This document shows positions 1 to 7,577 of a stretch of 58,304 bases of DNA, piece after piece. The stretch's first letter is position 1. Every line of letters begins with the position of its first letter. Location: positions 1-58,304 of the forward strand of contig NZ_BPQL01000027.1 in NCBI RefSeq assembly GCF_022179225.1, read 5' to 3'. Origin of the DNA: Methylobacterium goesingense (GTDB taxonomy: Bacteria > Pseudomonadota > Alphaproteobacteria > Rhizobiales > Beijerinckiaceae). The position numbers were made by a program, and so were the translations under genes. The notes under the pieces were generated by a model. That model was not told the DNA's origin. It saw nothing but the letters and a program-made list of their open reading frames with translations, and searched no databases.

Positions 1-36
1 GAGCGCGAGCGCGGCGCCGAGGATTAGGTGACGCAT
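1..36 (-). CDS. N-terminal fragment of an exported protein (cut by window edge)
   Basis: Only the first 12 codons lie in the window. Read on the minus strand they give MRHLILGAALAL, which looks like the start of a signal peptide: one Arg and one His, then a hydrophobic core. A strong ribosome binding site (AAGGAGG, 52-46) sits 9 bases upstream of the ATG at 36-34, so the start is well supported. The rest of the gene is outside the window and its function cannot be told. Confidence 0.6.
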   Translation of the reverse strand, partial: MRHLILGAALAL

Positions 37-324
37 AATTGTTTTCCTCCTTATGAGCGGCCGAAGCCACCTTTGGTTATGGCAGAGCTTACGCTTTTAG
101 AACAGATTGAGACTGGAAACGCCCGAACCCGCGCTCCTGTCCTGCGACGAAACGAAGCTTCACGGCATAGGTTTCGTCCGCCCTCCGGTATCCGGAGCGT
201 CCACGGGATGCGGTCGCCGCCGGTTTGGCCTACACTCGGCGGCAATCGCCCCCTGCGCCGCGCCAAGGTCTAGACCGGCGCGCCTGAGCGCAGGCTGAAG
301 GCGAATCGATTGCGAGGAGCGCCC

Positions 325-1758
325 ATGTCGATCGCCTTTCCCGTGCCGGATGCCGGTGTCGTCGCCCGCCGCGATGCGATCATTGCCGGCCTCGCCCCCC
401 TGGTCGCCCCCGAGGCCCTGGTGATCACCGAGGACGAGCGCCGCGCCTTCGAGACGGATGGCCTCACGGCCTACCGCAGGATGCCCTTGGCCGTGGTGCT
501 GCCCTCGACCACGGCGGAGGTCTCGGCCGTGATGGCGTTCTGCCACGCCAACGGCGTGCGGGTGGTGCCGCGCGGCGCCGGCACCTCGCTCGCCGGCGGC
601 GCCATCGCGCAGGAGGACGCGGTGATCCTGGGTGTGGCCAAGATGAACCGCATCCTCGCCGTCGATTACGAGAATCGCACCGCGCGGGTCGAGGCCGGCA
701 TCACCAACCTCGCCATCTCGGGCGCGGTGAGCCACGAGGGCTTCTTCTACGCGCCCGATCCGTCGAGCCAGCTCGCTTGCACCATCGCGGGCAATATCGC
801 GATGAATTCCGGCGGCGCGCACTGCCTCAAGTACGGGGTGACCACCAACAACCTGCTCGGCGTCACCCTGGTGATGAACGACGGCACCGTGGTGGAGATC
901 GGCGGCGAGCACCTCGACGCGCCCGGCTACGACCTCCTCGGTCTCGTCTGCGGCTCGGAGGGGCAGCTCGGCATCGTCACCGAGGCCACCGTGCGCATCC
1001 TGCGGGCGGCGGAGGGCGCGCGCCCGGCGCTGGTGGGCTTCGGCTCGGTGGAGGATGCGGGCGCCTGCACGGCCGCCATCATCGGCGCCGGCATCATCCC
1101 GGTGGCGATCGAATACATGGACCGCGAGGCGATCCTCATCACCGAGGATTTCGCCCAGGCCGGCTACCCGCGCGACGCCGAGGCCATGCTGATCATCGAG
1201 GTCGAGGGCTCGGACGCCGAATGCACGGCGATGCTCGCCCGCATCGAGGCCATCGCCAGCGACTTCAACCCGACCAGCATCCGGGTCTCGAAATCGGAAG
1301 CCGAGAGCGCCGCGATCTGGAAGGGCCGCAAGTCCGCCTTCGGCGCCACTGGCCGGATCTCGGACTACATCTGCATGGACGGCACCATCCCGACCGGTCA
1401 GCTGCCCGGGGTGCTGGAGCGCATCGGCGCGATCTGCGCCGAGAAGGGCCTGCGCGTCGCCAACGTGTTCCATGCCGGCGACGGCAATCTGCACCCGCTG
1501 ATCCTGTTCGACATCAACAAGCCCGGCGAGATGGAGAAGGCGGAAGCCGCTGGGGACGAGATCCTCAAGCTCTGCGTCGAGGTCGGCGGCTGCCTCACGG
1601 GCGAGCACGGCGTCGGCATCGAGAAGCGCGAACTCATGCGCTTCCAATACGCCCAGGCCGATCTCGAGCAGCAGATGCGGGTGAAGAACGTGTTCGACCC
1701 CGGCTGGCTGATGAATCCCGCCAAGGTGTTCCCCCTGGAGGGGCGGGTCGGGATCTGA
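325..1758 (+). CDS. glcD: FAD-linked oxidase, glycolate oxidase subunit GlcD-like
   Basis: Flavoprotein of the GlcD/D-lactate dehydrogenase family (FAD-binding type 4), 477 aa, expected to oxidise a 2-hydroxy acid such as glycolate. The N-terminal PCMH-type FAD domain carries PRGAGTSLAGG at about residues 82-92. The C-terminal FAD-oxidase domain carries HAGDGNLHP near residue 382 and CLTGEHGVGIEKR near residue 422, both typical of the family. The ATG at 325 is preferred because GAGGAG lies five bases upstream; an in-frame TTG at 310 would add five residues and lacks such a site. GlcE and GlcF partners are not adjacent, so whether it acts in a GlcDEF complex or alone is open. It converges on the SMR gene that follows. 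Confidence 0.9.
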   Translation: MSIAFPVPDAGVVARRDAIIAGLAPLVAPEALVITEDERRAFETDGLTAYRRMPLAVVLPSTTAEVSAVMAFCHANGVRVVPRGAGTSLAGGAIAQEDAVILGVAKMNRILAVDYENRTARVEAGITNLAISGAVSHEGFFYAPDPSSQLACTIAGNIAMNSGGAHCLKYGVTTNNLLGVTLVMNDGTVVEIGGEHLDAPGYDLLGLVCGSEGQLGIVTEATVRILRAAEGARPALVGFGSVEDAGACTAAIIGAGIIPVAIEYMDREAILITEDFAQAGYPRDAEAMLIIEVEGSDAECTAMLARIEAIASDFNPTSIRVSKSEAESAAIWKGRKSAFGATGRISDYICMDGTIPTGQLPGVLERIGAICAEKGLRVANVFHAGDGNLHPLILFDINKPGEMEKAEAAGDEILKLCVEVGGCLTGEHGVGIEKRELMRFQYAQADLEQQMRVKNVFDPGWLMNPAKVFPLEGRVGI

Positions 1759-1779
1759 TCCGGCCCCGGTCGGGCCCGC

Positions 1780-2100
1780 TCACTGCGGGCTCGACAGCTT
1801 CATCAGGACGAGGCCGGACACGATCAGGGCCGCCGCGGTGAGCCGCATCGCGCTCGCCTGTTCCCCCAGCACCGCGATGCCGACGAGGAAGGCGCCGACG
1901 GCGCCGATGCCCGTCCAGATGGTGTAGGCAGTGCCGAGCGGCAGGGTGCGCATGGCGAGCGCCAGCAGCCCGACGCTGCCCACCATCGCCACCGCCATGA
2001 TCGTGGACGGCCAGGGCCGGGTGAAGCCGTCCGACAGCTTCATCGCGTAGGCCCACACGACTTCGAGCACGCCCGCGGCGACGAGATAGATCCAGGCCAT
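1780..2100 (-). CDS. sugE: SMR-family exporter, SugE/Gdx (guanidinium) type
   Basis: Small multidrug-resistance protein of 106 aa with four predicted membrane helices. The essential helix-1 glutamate is at position 13 (GVLEVVWAYAMK), and the helix-3 motif GTAYTIWTGIGAVG is typical of the Gdx/SugE branch, which exchanges guanidinium for protons, rather than of EmrE/QacE. It is a lone gene on the minus strand with a good Shine-Dalgarno site (AGGAGGG, 2112-2106). The leader contains two ACGN-loop hairpins that match a guanidine-II riboswitch, which strengthens assignment as a guanidinium exporter. The branch assignment rests on motifs only. Confidence 0.9.
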   Translation of the reverse strand: MAWIYLVAAGVLEVVWAYAMKLSDGFTRPWPSTIMAVAMVGSVGLLALAMRTLPLGTAYTIWTGIGAVGAFLVGIAVLGEQASAMRLTAAALIVSGLVLMKLSSPQ

Positions 2101-2156
2101 GGCAGCCCTCCTGAAAGGGCCGGGCCGTCCCGGACTTCTGCCCCGCGCGTGCGGGG
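2101..2156 (-). promoter_or_regulatory. Candidate guanidine-II (mini-ykkC) riboswitch
   Basis: In the leader of the Gdx-type gene the minus strand shows two tandem GC-rich hairpins. P1 is CCCCGC-ACGC-GCGGGG (2156-2141). P2 is CCGGG-ACGG-CCCGG (2133-2120). They are separated by seven bases. Two short stems with ACGR tetraloops just upstream of an SMR gene define the guanidine-II class; P2 fits exactly and P1 differs at the last loop base. A third stem, GCCCT (2120-2116) with AGGGC (2109-2105), would bury the Shine-Dalgarno site and shares base 2120 with P2, so ligand binding could free the site. The architecture is read from sequence; function is inference. Confidence 0.7.
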
Positions 2157-2397
2157 GGAGGACGTGGCCTCGCGAGCGGGGAGGTAGGTTGCGGGGGCGG
2201 GCGGGTCAACCGTTCCGCGCGCCGGGCAGGGCGTGCGCCTGCCTCCAAGAGGCCGACTGCCTGGACGAAGCCGACCCCCTCGATTAAGCCTTGCGACGTG
2301 AGCCCGACGCTCGAGGATCCGGTCGATCCTGTCCCGCCCGGACCCGTGACGCGTGTCCCGCCCATCCGCGGGACGAGGCCGAGAACATCAGGACCCC

Positions 2398-3165
2398 ATG
2401 AAGGCAGTCATCCTCGCGGGCGGTCTCGGCACGCGCCTCTCGGAGGAGACGGTGACGCGCCCGAAGCCCATGCTGGAGATCGGCGGGCGGCCGATCCTCT
2501 GGCACATCATGCAGATCTTCGCCGCCCACGGGGTGCGCGAGTTCGTGATCTGCCTCGGCTACAAGGGCTACGTCATCAAGGAGTTCTTCCTGAACTACCG
2601 GCTGCACCTGTCCGACGTGACCGTCGACATCGGGCGCGGCCACGTCGATTTCCACCGCAGCACCGCCGAGGATTGGCGCGTCTCGCTGATCGAGACCGGC
2701 GAGACCACGATGACGGGCGGGCGCCTGAAGCGGGTGCGCGAGTACCTCGGCGACGACGATTTCTTCATGACCTACGGCGACGGTGTCGCCGACGTCGACC
2801 TCACAGCGCTGGCCGCCTTCCACCGGGCGCACGGCAAGCTCGCGACGCTCACGGCGGTGACGCCGCCGGGCCGCTTCGGGGCGCTGGAACTCGAGGGCGG
2901 CACGGTCCGGCGCTTCCGCGAGAAGCCCGCCGGGGACGGGGCGACCATCAACGGCGGGTTCTTCGTGCTCTCGCCGCGGGTGCTCGACCGGATCGCGGGC
3001 GACGCCACGGTCTGGGAGGCCGAACCGCTGGAGGGCTTGGCCGCCGACGGGCAGCTCGCGGCCTACATCCATGCGGGCTTCTGGCAGGCCATGGACACGT
3101 TGCGCGACAAGAATCACCTCGAAGCCCTGTGGGCGGGGGACGCGCCGCCCTGGAAGTGCTGGTAG
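2398..3165 (+). CDS. rfbF: Glucose-1-phosphate cytidylyltransferase
   Basis: Makes CDP-glucose from glucose-1-phosphate and CTP, the entry step to CDP-deoxysugars. The protein is 255 aa, normal for RfbF/DdhA, and begins with the nucleotidyltransferase signature AGGLGTRLSEET followed by RPKPM. Later it has YGDGVADVD (metal/nucleotide site) and GGFFVLSP, both typical of the family. The start is the ATG at 2398. It opens a co-directional operon that continues with the dehydratase 45 bases downstream, then a C-methyltransferase, an epimerase and an SDR. Confidence 0.94.
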   Translation: MKAVILAGGLGTRLSEETVTRPKPMLEIGGRPILWHIMQIFAAHGVREFVICLGYKGYVIKEFFLNYRLHLSDVTVDIGRGHVDFHRSTAEDWRVSLIETGETTMTGGRLKRVREYLGDDDFFMTYGDGVADVDLTALAAFHRAHGKLATLTAVTPPGRFGALELEGGTVRRFREKPAGDGATINGGFFVLSPRVLDRIAGDATVWEAEPLEGLAADGQLAAYIHAGFWQAMDTLRDKNHLEALWAGDAPPWKCW

Positions 3166-3210
3166 TCTGACGCGCCAGCGAAAGATCGTTTCCGGAGATC
3201 GTTTCACAGC

Positions 3211-4317
3211 GTGCAGCCCTCGCCCTTCCCCCTGCCGCGCACGCGCGACCCGAATCCCGATCCCGCCTTCTGGGCCGGGCGGCGCGTGCTCGTCACCGGC
3301 CATACCGGCTTCAAGGGCGGCTGGCTCTGCCTGTGGCTCGAGCGCCTGGGCGCGCGGGTGAGCGGGCTGGCGCTGGCCCCCGACACCGCGCCGAGCCTGT
3401 TCGCGGTCGCCGGCATCGGGGACGGCATCGACTCGCACCTCGCCGACATCCGCGACGCGGCGGCCGTGCGCGCGTGTCTGACGGCCACGGCGCCCGAGAT
3501 CGTCATCCACATGGCGGCCCAGGCCCTGGTGCGCGCGTCCTACGGCGATCCGCTGGGGACCTACGCCACCAACGTGATGGGCACCGCCCACGTGCTGGAG
3601 GCGGTGCGGGCGACGCCCTCCGTTCGGGCCGTCGTGGTGGTGACGAGCGACAAGGCCTACGCGAACCGCGAATGGCCCTGGGGCTACCGCGAGACCGAAG
3701 CGCTCGGCGGCCACGACCCCTACAGCAGCTCCAAGGGCTGTGCCGAACTGGTGGCGGCGGCTTACCGGACCTCGTTCCTCGACCAGCAGGGGTGCCAAGT
3801 GGCCACCGCCCGGGCGGGCAACGTCATCGGCGGCGGCGACTGGTCGGAGGACCGGCTCGTGCCCGACATCGTCCGCGCCTTCGCGCGGGGCGAATCGGTG
3901 GAGATCCGCGCCCCCCACGCCACCCGGCCCTGGCAGCACGTGCTCGAACCCTTGAGCGGCTACCTCCGCCTCGCCGAATGCCTGTCGGGGGAAGGGGGCG
4001 CGCGCTACGCCGAGGCCTGGAACTTCGGCCCGGCCGAGGAGGATTGCCGCCCGGTGGCCCACCTCGTCGACGAACTCGCCCAGGCCTGGGGGGCGGACGC
4101 CCTGTGGCACCTCTCGCAGGCGATCCACCCGCACGAGGCGACCTTCCTCAAGGTCGACTCGGCCAAGGCTCGCACCCATCTCGGCTGGGACCGGCGCCTG
4201 CGCCTCGACGCGGCCCTGGCCTGGACCGCGGCCTGGCACCGGGCGCAGGCCGGCGGGGCTTGCGCCCGCGACCTGACCCTGGCGCAGATCGGCGCCTACG
4301 AGGCCCTCGGAGCGTGA
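3211..4317 (+). CDS. rfbG: CDP-glucose 4,6-dehydratase
   Basis: Extended SDR enzyme that converts CDP-glucose to CDP-4-dehydro-6-deoxyglucose. It is 368 aa. The Rossmann motif is VTGHTGFKGGWL, where GHTGFKG is diagnostic for RfbG rather than for dTDP-glucose dehydratase. The catalytic YxxxK is in DPYSSSKG. The start is a GTG at 3211 with GGAG about 15 bases upstream. Its stop overlaps the GTG of the next gene (GTGA, 4314-4317), indicating translational coupling. The family normally acts directly after RfbF, which is the gene before it. Confidence 0.94.
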   Translation: MQPSPFPLPRTRDPNPDPAFWAGRRVLVTGHTGFKGGWLCLWLERLGARVSGLALAPDTAPSLFAVAGIGDGIDSHLADIRDAAAVRACLTATAPEIVIHMAAQALVRASYGDPLGTYATNVMGTAHVLEAVRATPSVRAVVVVTSDKAYANREWPWGYRETEALGGHDPYSSSKGCAELVAAAYRTSFLDQQGCQVATARAGNVIGGGDWSEDRLVPDIVRAFARGESVEIRAPHATRPWQHVLEPLSGYLRLAECLSGEGGARYAEAWNFGPAEEDCRPVAHLVDELAQAWGADALWHLSQAIHPHEATFLKVDSAKARTHLGWDRRLRLDAALAWTAAWHRAQAGGACARDLTLAQIGAYEALGA

Positions 4318-5555
4318 CCGGCGTGAGTGCACATCGTCCCTGCCGCGTCTGCGGCGCGCATCTCGGCCGGAGCCTGGTCGATCTCGGGCTGTCGCCGCTC
4401 GCCAACGCCTACGTGCCGGCGGATCGCGCCAACCGGGGCGAGACCTTCCACCCGCTCCACGCCTTCGTCTGCGATGCCTGCTTCCTGGTGCAGCTCGAGG
4501 CCTTCGAGACGCCCGAGGCGATCTTCTCGGACTATGCCTATTTCTCGGGCTTCTCCGCAGGCTGGCTCGCCCATGCGGAGGCCTATGTCGCGGCCATGCA
4601 GGCGCGCTTCGGCCTCGGGCCCGAGAGCAAGGTCGTGGAGGTGGCGAGCAACGACGGCTACCTGCTGCAATACGTCGTGGCGCGGGGCATCCCGGCCCTC
4701 GGGGTGGAGCCGGCCGCCAACGTCGCTGTGGCGGCCCGCGCGCGGGGCGTGCCGACCGAGGTCGCGTTCTTCGGGGCCGAGACCGCCAGGCGCCTTCACG
4801 CGGCCGGTCACGCCGCCGACCTGATGGCGGCCAACAACGTGCTCGCCCACGTGCCCGACCTGCATGACTTCGTGGCGGGCTTTGCCATCCTCCTGAAGCG
4901 CGAGGGTGTCGCGACCTTCGAGTTCCCGCATCTCCTGCGCATGATCGAGCAGCGCCAGTTCGATACGATCTACCACGAGCACTTCTCGTACCTCTCCCTC
5001 GGGGTGGTGATCGATGTCCTGCGCCAACACGGCCTGCGGGTGTTCGACGTCGAGGAATGGCCGACCCATGGCGGCTCGCTGCGCGTCTTCGCCTGCCGCG
5101 AGGACGCCGGCCACGCCCCGACGGAGGCCCTCGAGCGCGTGGTGTTGACCGAGCGGGCGGCCCGCCTGTTCGAGCCCGCCGGCTATGCGGGCTTCGGACG
5201 GGCGGTGGCCGACATCAAGTGCGCGGCGCTGCGCTTCCTCATCGCGGAGCGGGAGGCGGGCCGCACGGTCTGCGCCTACGGGGCGGCCGCCAAGGGCAAC
5301 ACCTTCCTCAACTATTGCGGCATCGGCCCCGAACTGGTTCGGGCGGTGGCGGACCGCTCGCCTCACAAGCAGGGCATGCTGCTCCCCGGCAGCCGCATCC
5401 CGGTGGTGGCGCCGGAGGCCCTGCTCGCGCTGCGGCCGGACTGCGTTCTGATCCTGCCCTGGAACCTGCGCGACGAGATCGCGGGCGAGATGGCGGCGAT
5501 CCGCGCCTGGGGCGGGCGCTTCTTCACGGCGATCCCGCATCTGGCCGAGTTCTGA
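4314..5555 (+). CDS. NDP-sugar C-methyltransferase (TylC3/NovU type)
   Basis: SAM-dependent methyltransferase of 413 aa, of the type that places a branch methyl on carbon 3 (or 5) of a 4-keto-6-deoxysugar nucleotide. Three parts are visible: an N-terminal zinc-binding region (CRVCGAHL and later CDACF), a Rossmann methyltransferase core with VVEVASNDGYLLQ and AANNVLAHVPD, and a C-terminal domain with AYGAAAKGNTFLNY. The motif IYHEHFSYLS carries the Tyr/His pair that acts as catalytic base in characterised TcaB9-like enzymes. The GTG at 4314 overlaps the rfbG stop. An open frame continues upstream inside rfbG but is only a shadow. Substrate and methylated carbon are inferred from the family and neighbours. 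Confidence 0.88.
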   Translation: MTGVSAHRPCRVCGAHLGRSLVDLGLSPLANAYVPADRANRGETFHPLHAFVCDACFLVQLEAFETPEAIFSDYAYFSGFSAGWLAHAEAYVAAMQARFGLGPESKVVEVASNDGYLLQYVVARGIPALGVEPAANVAVAARARGVPTEVAFFGAETARRLHAAGHAADLMAANNVLAHVPDLHDFVAGFAILLKREGVATFEFPHLLRMIEQRQFDTIYHEHFSYLSLGVVIDVLRQHGLRVFDVEEWPTHGGSLRVFACREDAGHAPTEALERVVLTERAARLFEPAGYAGFGRAVADIKCAALRFLIAEREAGRTVCAYGAAAKGNTFLNYCGIGPELVRAVADRSPHKQGMLLPGSRIPVVAPEALLALRPDCVLILPWNLRDEIAGEMAAIRAWGGRFFTAIPHLAEF

Positions 5556-5559
5556 GCCG

Positions 5560-6090
5560 ATGCGCTTCGAGGCCCTGCCGCTCGCCGGCGCGTACCGCAT
5601 CATCCCCGAACCCCATGCCGACGCGCGCGGCTTCTTCGCCCGCACCGCCTGCGCCGAGGACTTCGCCGCGCGCGGACTGATCGGCGCCTTCGCCCAGTCC
5701 AGCATTTCCTACAACGCCCGGCGCGGCACCGTGCGGGGCCTGCATTTCGCGGCCGAGCCTCATGCGGAGACCAAGCTCGTGCGCTGCACGGCCGGCGCGA
5801 TCCACGACGTCATCGTCGACCTGCGGCCGGATTCCGCCACCTATCTCCAGGCCTACGGGACCGAACTCGACGCCGTGAACCGCCACGCCCTCTACATCCC
5901 GGCCGGCTTCGGCCACGGCTTCCAGGCCCTCAGCGACGGCGCGGAAGTGCTCTACATGATCGACCGCCCCTACGTGGCCGGCAGCGCTCGGGGCCTGCGC
6001 TGGAACGACCCGAGCCTCGCCGTCGTCTGGCCGGAGCCCGTCACGGTGATCGCCGAGCGCGACCTCGCCTATCCCGACTGGGTGCGGTGA
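5560..6090 (+). CDS. rfbC: NDP-4-keto-6-deoxyhexose 3,5-epimerase (RfbC family)
   Basis: Cupin-fold epimerase of 176 aa, the usual length for RfbC/RmlC. Visible landmarks are DARGFFART near the start, SISYNARRGTVRGLHF with the catalytic His of RGLHF, the Tyr in EVLYMIDRPY, and the C-terminal GLRWNDPSL. Known RfbC enzymes invert carbons 3 and 5 of dTDP-4-keto-6-deoxyglucose. Here, in a CDP-glucose operon and next to a C-methyltransferase, it more likely acts on the CDP-linked, C-methylated ketosugar, possibly at one carbon only. It starts four bases after the methyltransferase stop and overlaps the next gene through GTGA. Confidence 0.88.
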   Translation: MRFEALPLAGAYRIIPEPHADARGFFARTACAEDFAARGLIGAFAQSSISYNARRGTVRGLHFAAEPHAETKLVRCTAGAIHDVIVDLRPDSATYLQAYGTELDAVNRHALYIPAGFGHGFQALSDGAEVLYMIDRPYVAGSARGLRWNDPSLAVVWPEPVTVIAERDLAYPDWVR

Positions 6091-6992
6091 GCGGCCGCGT
6101 CCTCGTCACGGGTGCGGCCGGCTTCGTCGGCCGCCACGCCGTGCCGGCCCTGCGGGCACGCGGCTTCGAGGTCCACGGCGTCGGGCGCAGCGCGTCTCCC
6201 GGGGCGGACTGGCACGCGGCCGACCTGCTGGTGCCCGATGAGCGGCGCGCGCTGATCGCGAAAATCCGGCCGAGCCATCTCCTCCACCTCGCTTGGGACG
6301 CGGAGCCGGGCCGCTACTGGACCTCGGCGCGCAACCTCGACTGGGTCGCGGCCAGCCTCGACCTCGCCCAGGCCTTCGCGGCGGCGGGCGGGCGGCGCTT
6401 CGTCGGCGCCGGCACCTGTGCCGAGTACGAATGGGGCGCGGCCCGCTTCGACGAGGCGACGACGCCCTGCCGGCCCGCCACGCTCTACGGCGCTGCCAAG
6501 GACGGGACCCGGCGCATCCTAGAGGCCTACGCCGCCACGAACGGACTTGGGCTCGCCTGGGGTCGCCTGTTCTACCTCTACGGACCCGGCGAGCGGCCCG
6601 GGCGCCTCGTCCCGGATGCGATCCGGGCCCTGTCGACCCGCACGCCGTTCCCGACGACGGCAGGGCACCAGCGCCGCGACTTCCTGCACGTCGCCGATGC
6701 CGCCGAGGCTCTGGCCGCCCTTGTCGCGAGCGACGTGACCGGCCCCGTGAATATCGGCTCGGGCGAGGCGATCCCGGTGCGCGAACTTCTCGACGCGCTC
6801 GCCGTCCGGATCGGGGGCGCCGAGCACCTGGATTTCGGAGCCCGGCCCCTGAATCCGGCGGAGCCGGCCGTCATCGAGGCCGGGACACACATCCTCACCG
6901 GTGTGGTCGGATTCCGGCCGCGCTACGATCTGGTACGCGGCCTCGACGATACGGTCGCGTGGTGGCGTGCCCAGGGGAGCGCGCCGGACTGA
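6087..6992 (+). CDS. NAD(P)-dependent epimerase/dehydratase, likely 4-ketoreductase of the CDP-sugar pathway
   Basis: Extended SDR of 301 aa with the nucleotide-binding motif VTGAAGFVGRH at the N-terminus and a catalytic YGAAK (YxxxK) in ATLYGAAKDG. RDFLHVADAAEAL and NIGSGEAIPVREL are typical of sugar-nucleotide SDRs. The GTG start at 6087 overlaps the epimerase stop, so it is the last member of the tightly packed operon. By position it should reduce the 4-keto group and finish the nucleotide sugar. Epimerase activity cannot be excluded from sequence. It converges on the receiver gene with 13 bases between them. Confidence 0.82.
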   Translation: MSGRVLVTGAAGFVGRHAVPALRARGFEVHGVGRSASPGADWHAADLLVPDERRALIAKIRPSHLLHLAWDAEPGRYWTSARNLDWVAASLDLAQAFAAAGGRRFVGAGTCAEYEWGAARFDEATTPCRPATLYGAAKDGTRRILEAYAATNGLGLAWGRLFYLYGPGERPGRLVPDAIRALSTRTPFPTTAGHQRRDFLHVADAAEALAALVASDVTGPVNIGSGEAIPVRELLDALAVRIGGAEHLDFGARPLNPAEPAVIEAGTHILTGVVGFRPRYDLVRGLDDTVAWWRAQGSAPD

Positions 6993-7005
6993 GGACGTCA
7001 GGTCT

Positions 7006-7395
7006 TCAGCAGGGCAGCAGGCCCTTCAGCTGCGAAAGGATGTCTTCGCCGGTGCAGGGCCGCGCGATGAACCGGGCGCCCGCCGGCATGCGCTCGGGAT
7101 CCGGAGCGGCGCGGCCCGAGACGATGACGATGGGCAGTTTGGGCCGGGCTTCCGAGACCGCCGTGGCGAGTTCGAAGCCGTTGGTCTTGCCGGACAATTC
7201 GACGTCGGTGATGAGCCCACAGATGTCGGGGCGGGCCTGGATGATGCCCAGCGCACGCTCGGCGGAGGCGCATTGCACAGTCTCGTAGCCGCCATTCTCG
7301 AGGACGTCGCCGAGATCCATGATCGTCAGGGCCTCGTCCTCGACCAGGAGGATCACCGGCCGATCGTCGTTCACGTTCGTCGCCTCATCCACCAC
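7006..7395 (-). CDS. Single-domain response regulator (receiver)
   Basis: Stand-alone receiver domain of 129 aa with no output domain. It has the acidic pair in LLVEDEA, the phospho-acceptor Asp in LITDVELSG, and the conserved Ser in IVIVSGRA. The usually invariant Lys of the KP motif is replaced by Arg (FIARPCTGED). The start is a GTG at 7395-7393, six bases after GGAGG; a second GTG follows directly. There is no kinase beside it. It may work as a phosphate shuttle or by protein contact, and the Lys-to-Arg change could alter switching. Confidence 0.85.
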   Translation of the reverse strand: MVDEATNVNDDRPVILLVEDEALTIMDLGDVLENGGYETVQCASAERALGIIQARPDICGLITDVELSGKTNGFELATAVSEARPKLPIVIVSGRAAPDPERMPAGARFIARPCTGEDILSQLKGLLPC

Positions 7396-7577
7396 GATGC
7401 ACCCTCCAACCTGTTTGCCGGCAGGCACAGCCCCGGAAGACCTGACCGACGCGTCCGGAGCGCTTGGCTCGCGTGACGCGGTCGCGGGCGCAAGGCTGGT
7501 GCCACGTACCCCAACGAGCGAAGGGAGCGCAGGTTGCAAGGCGTGCCGCCCGCCTGCGCAGGTCTCCGGGCACCCTC

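Noticed and set aside
160..1647. Long open frame antisense to the GlcD-like gene
   Set aside because: High-GC shadow: Arg/Ala/Asp/His-rich translation without any family motif, while the plus-strand frame has clear FAD motifs.
3333..4313. Upstream extension of the C-methyltransferase frame through rfbG
   Set aside because: The extension lies in a shadow frame of rfbG and is Arg/Pro/Gly-rich; the real protein starts at the GTG overlapping the rfbG stop.
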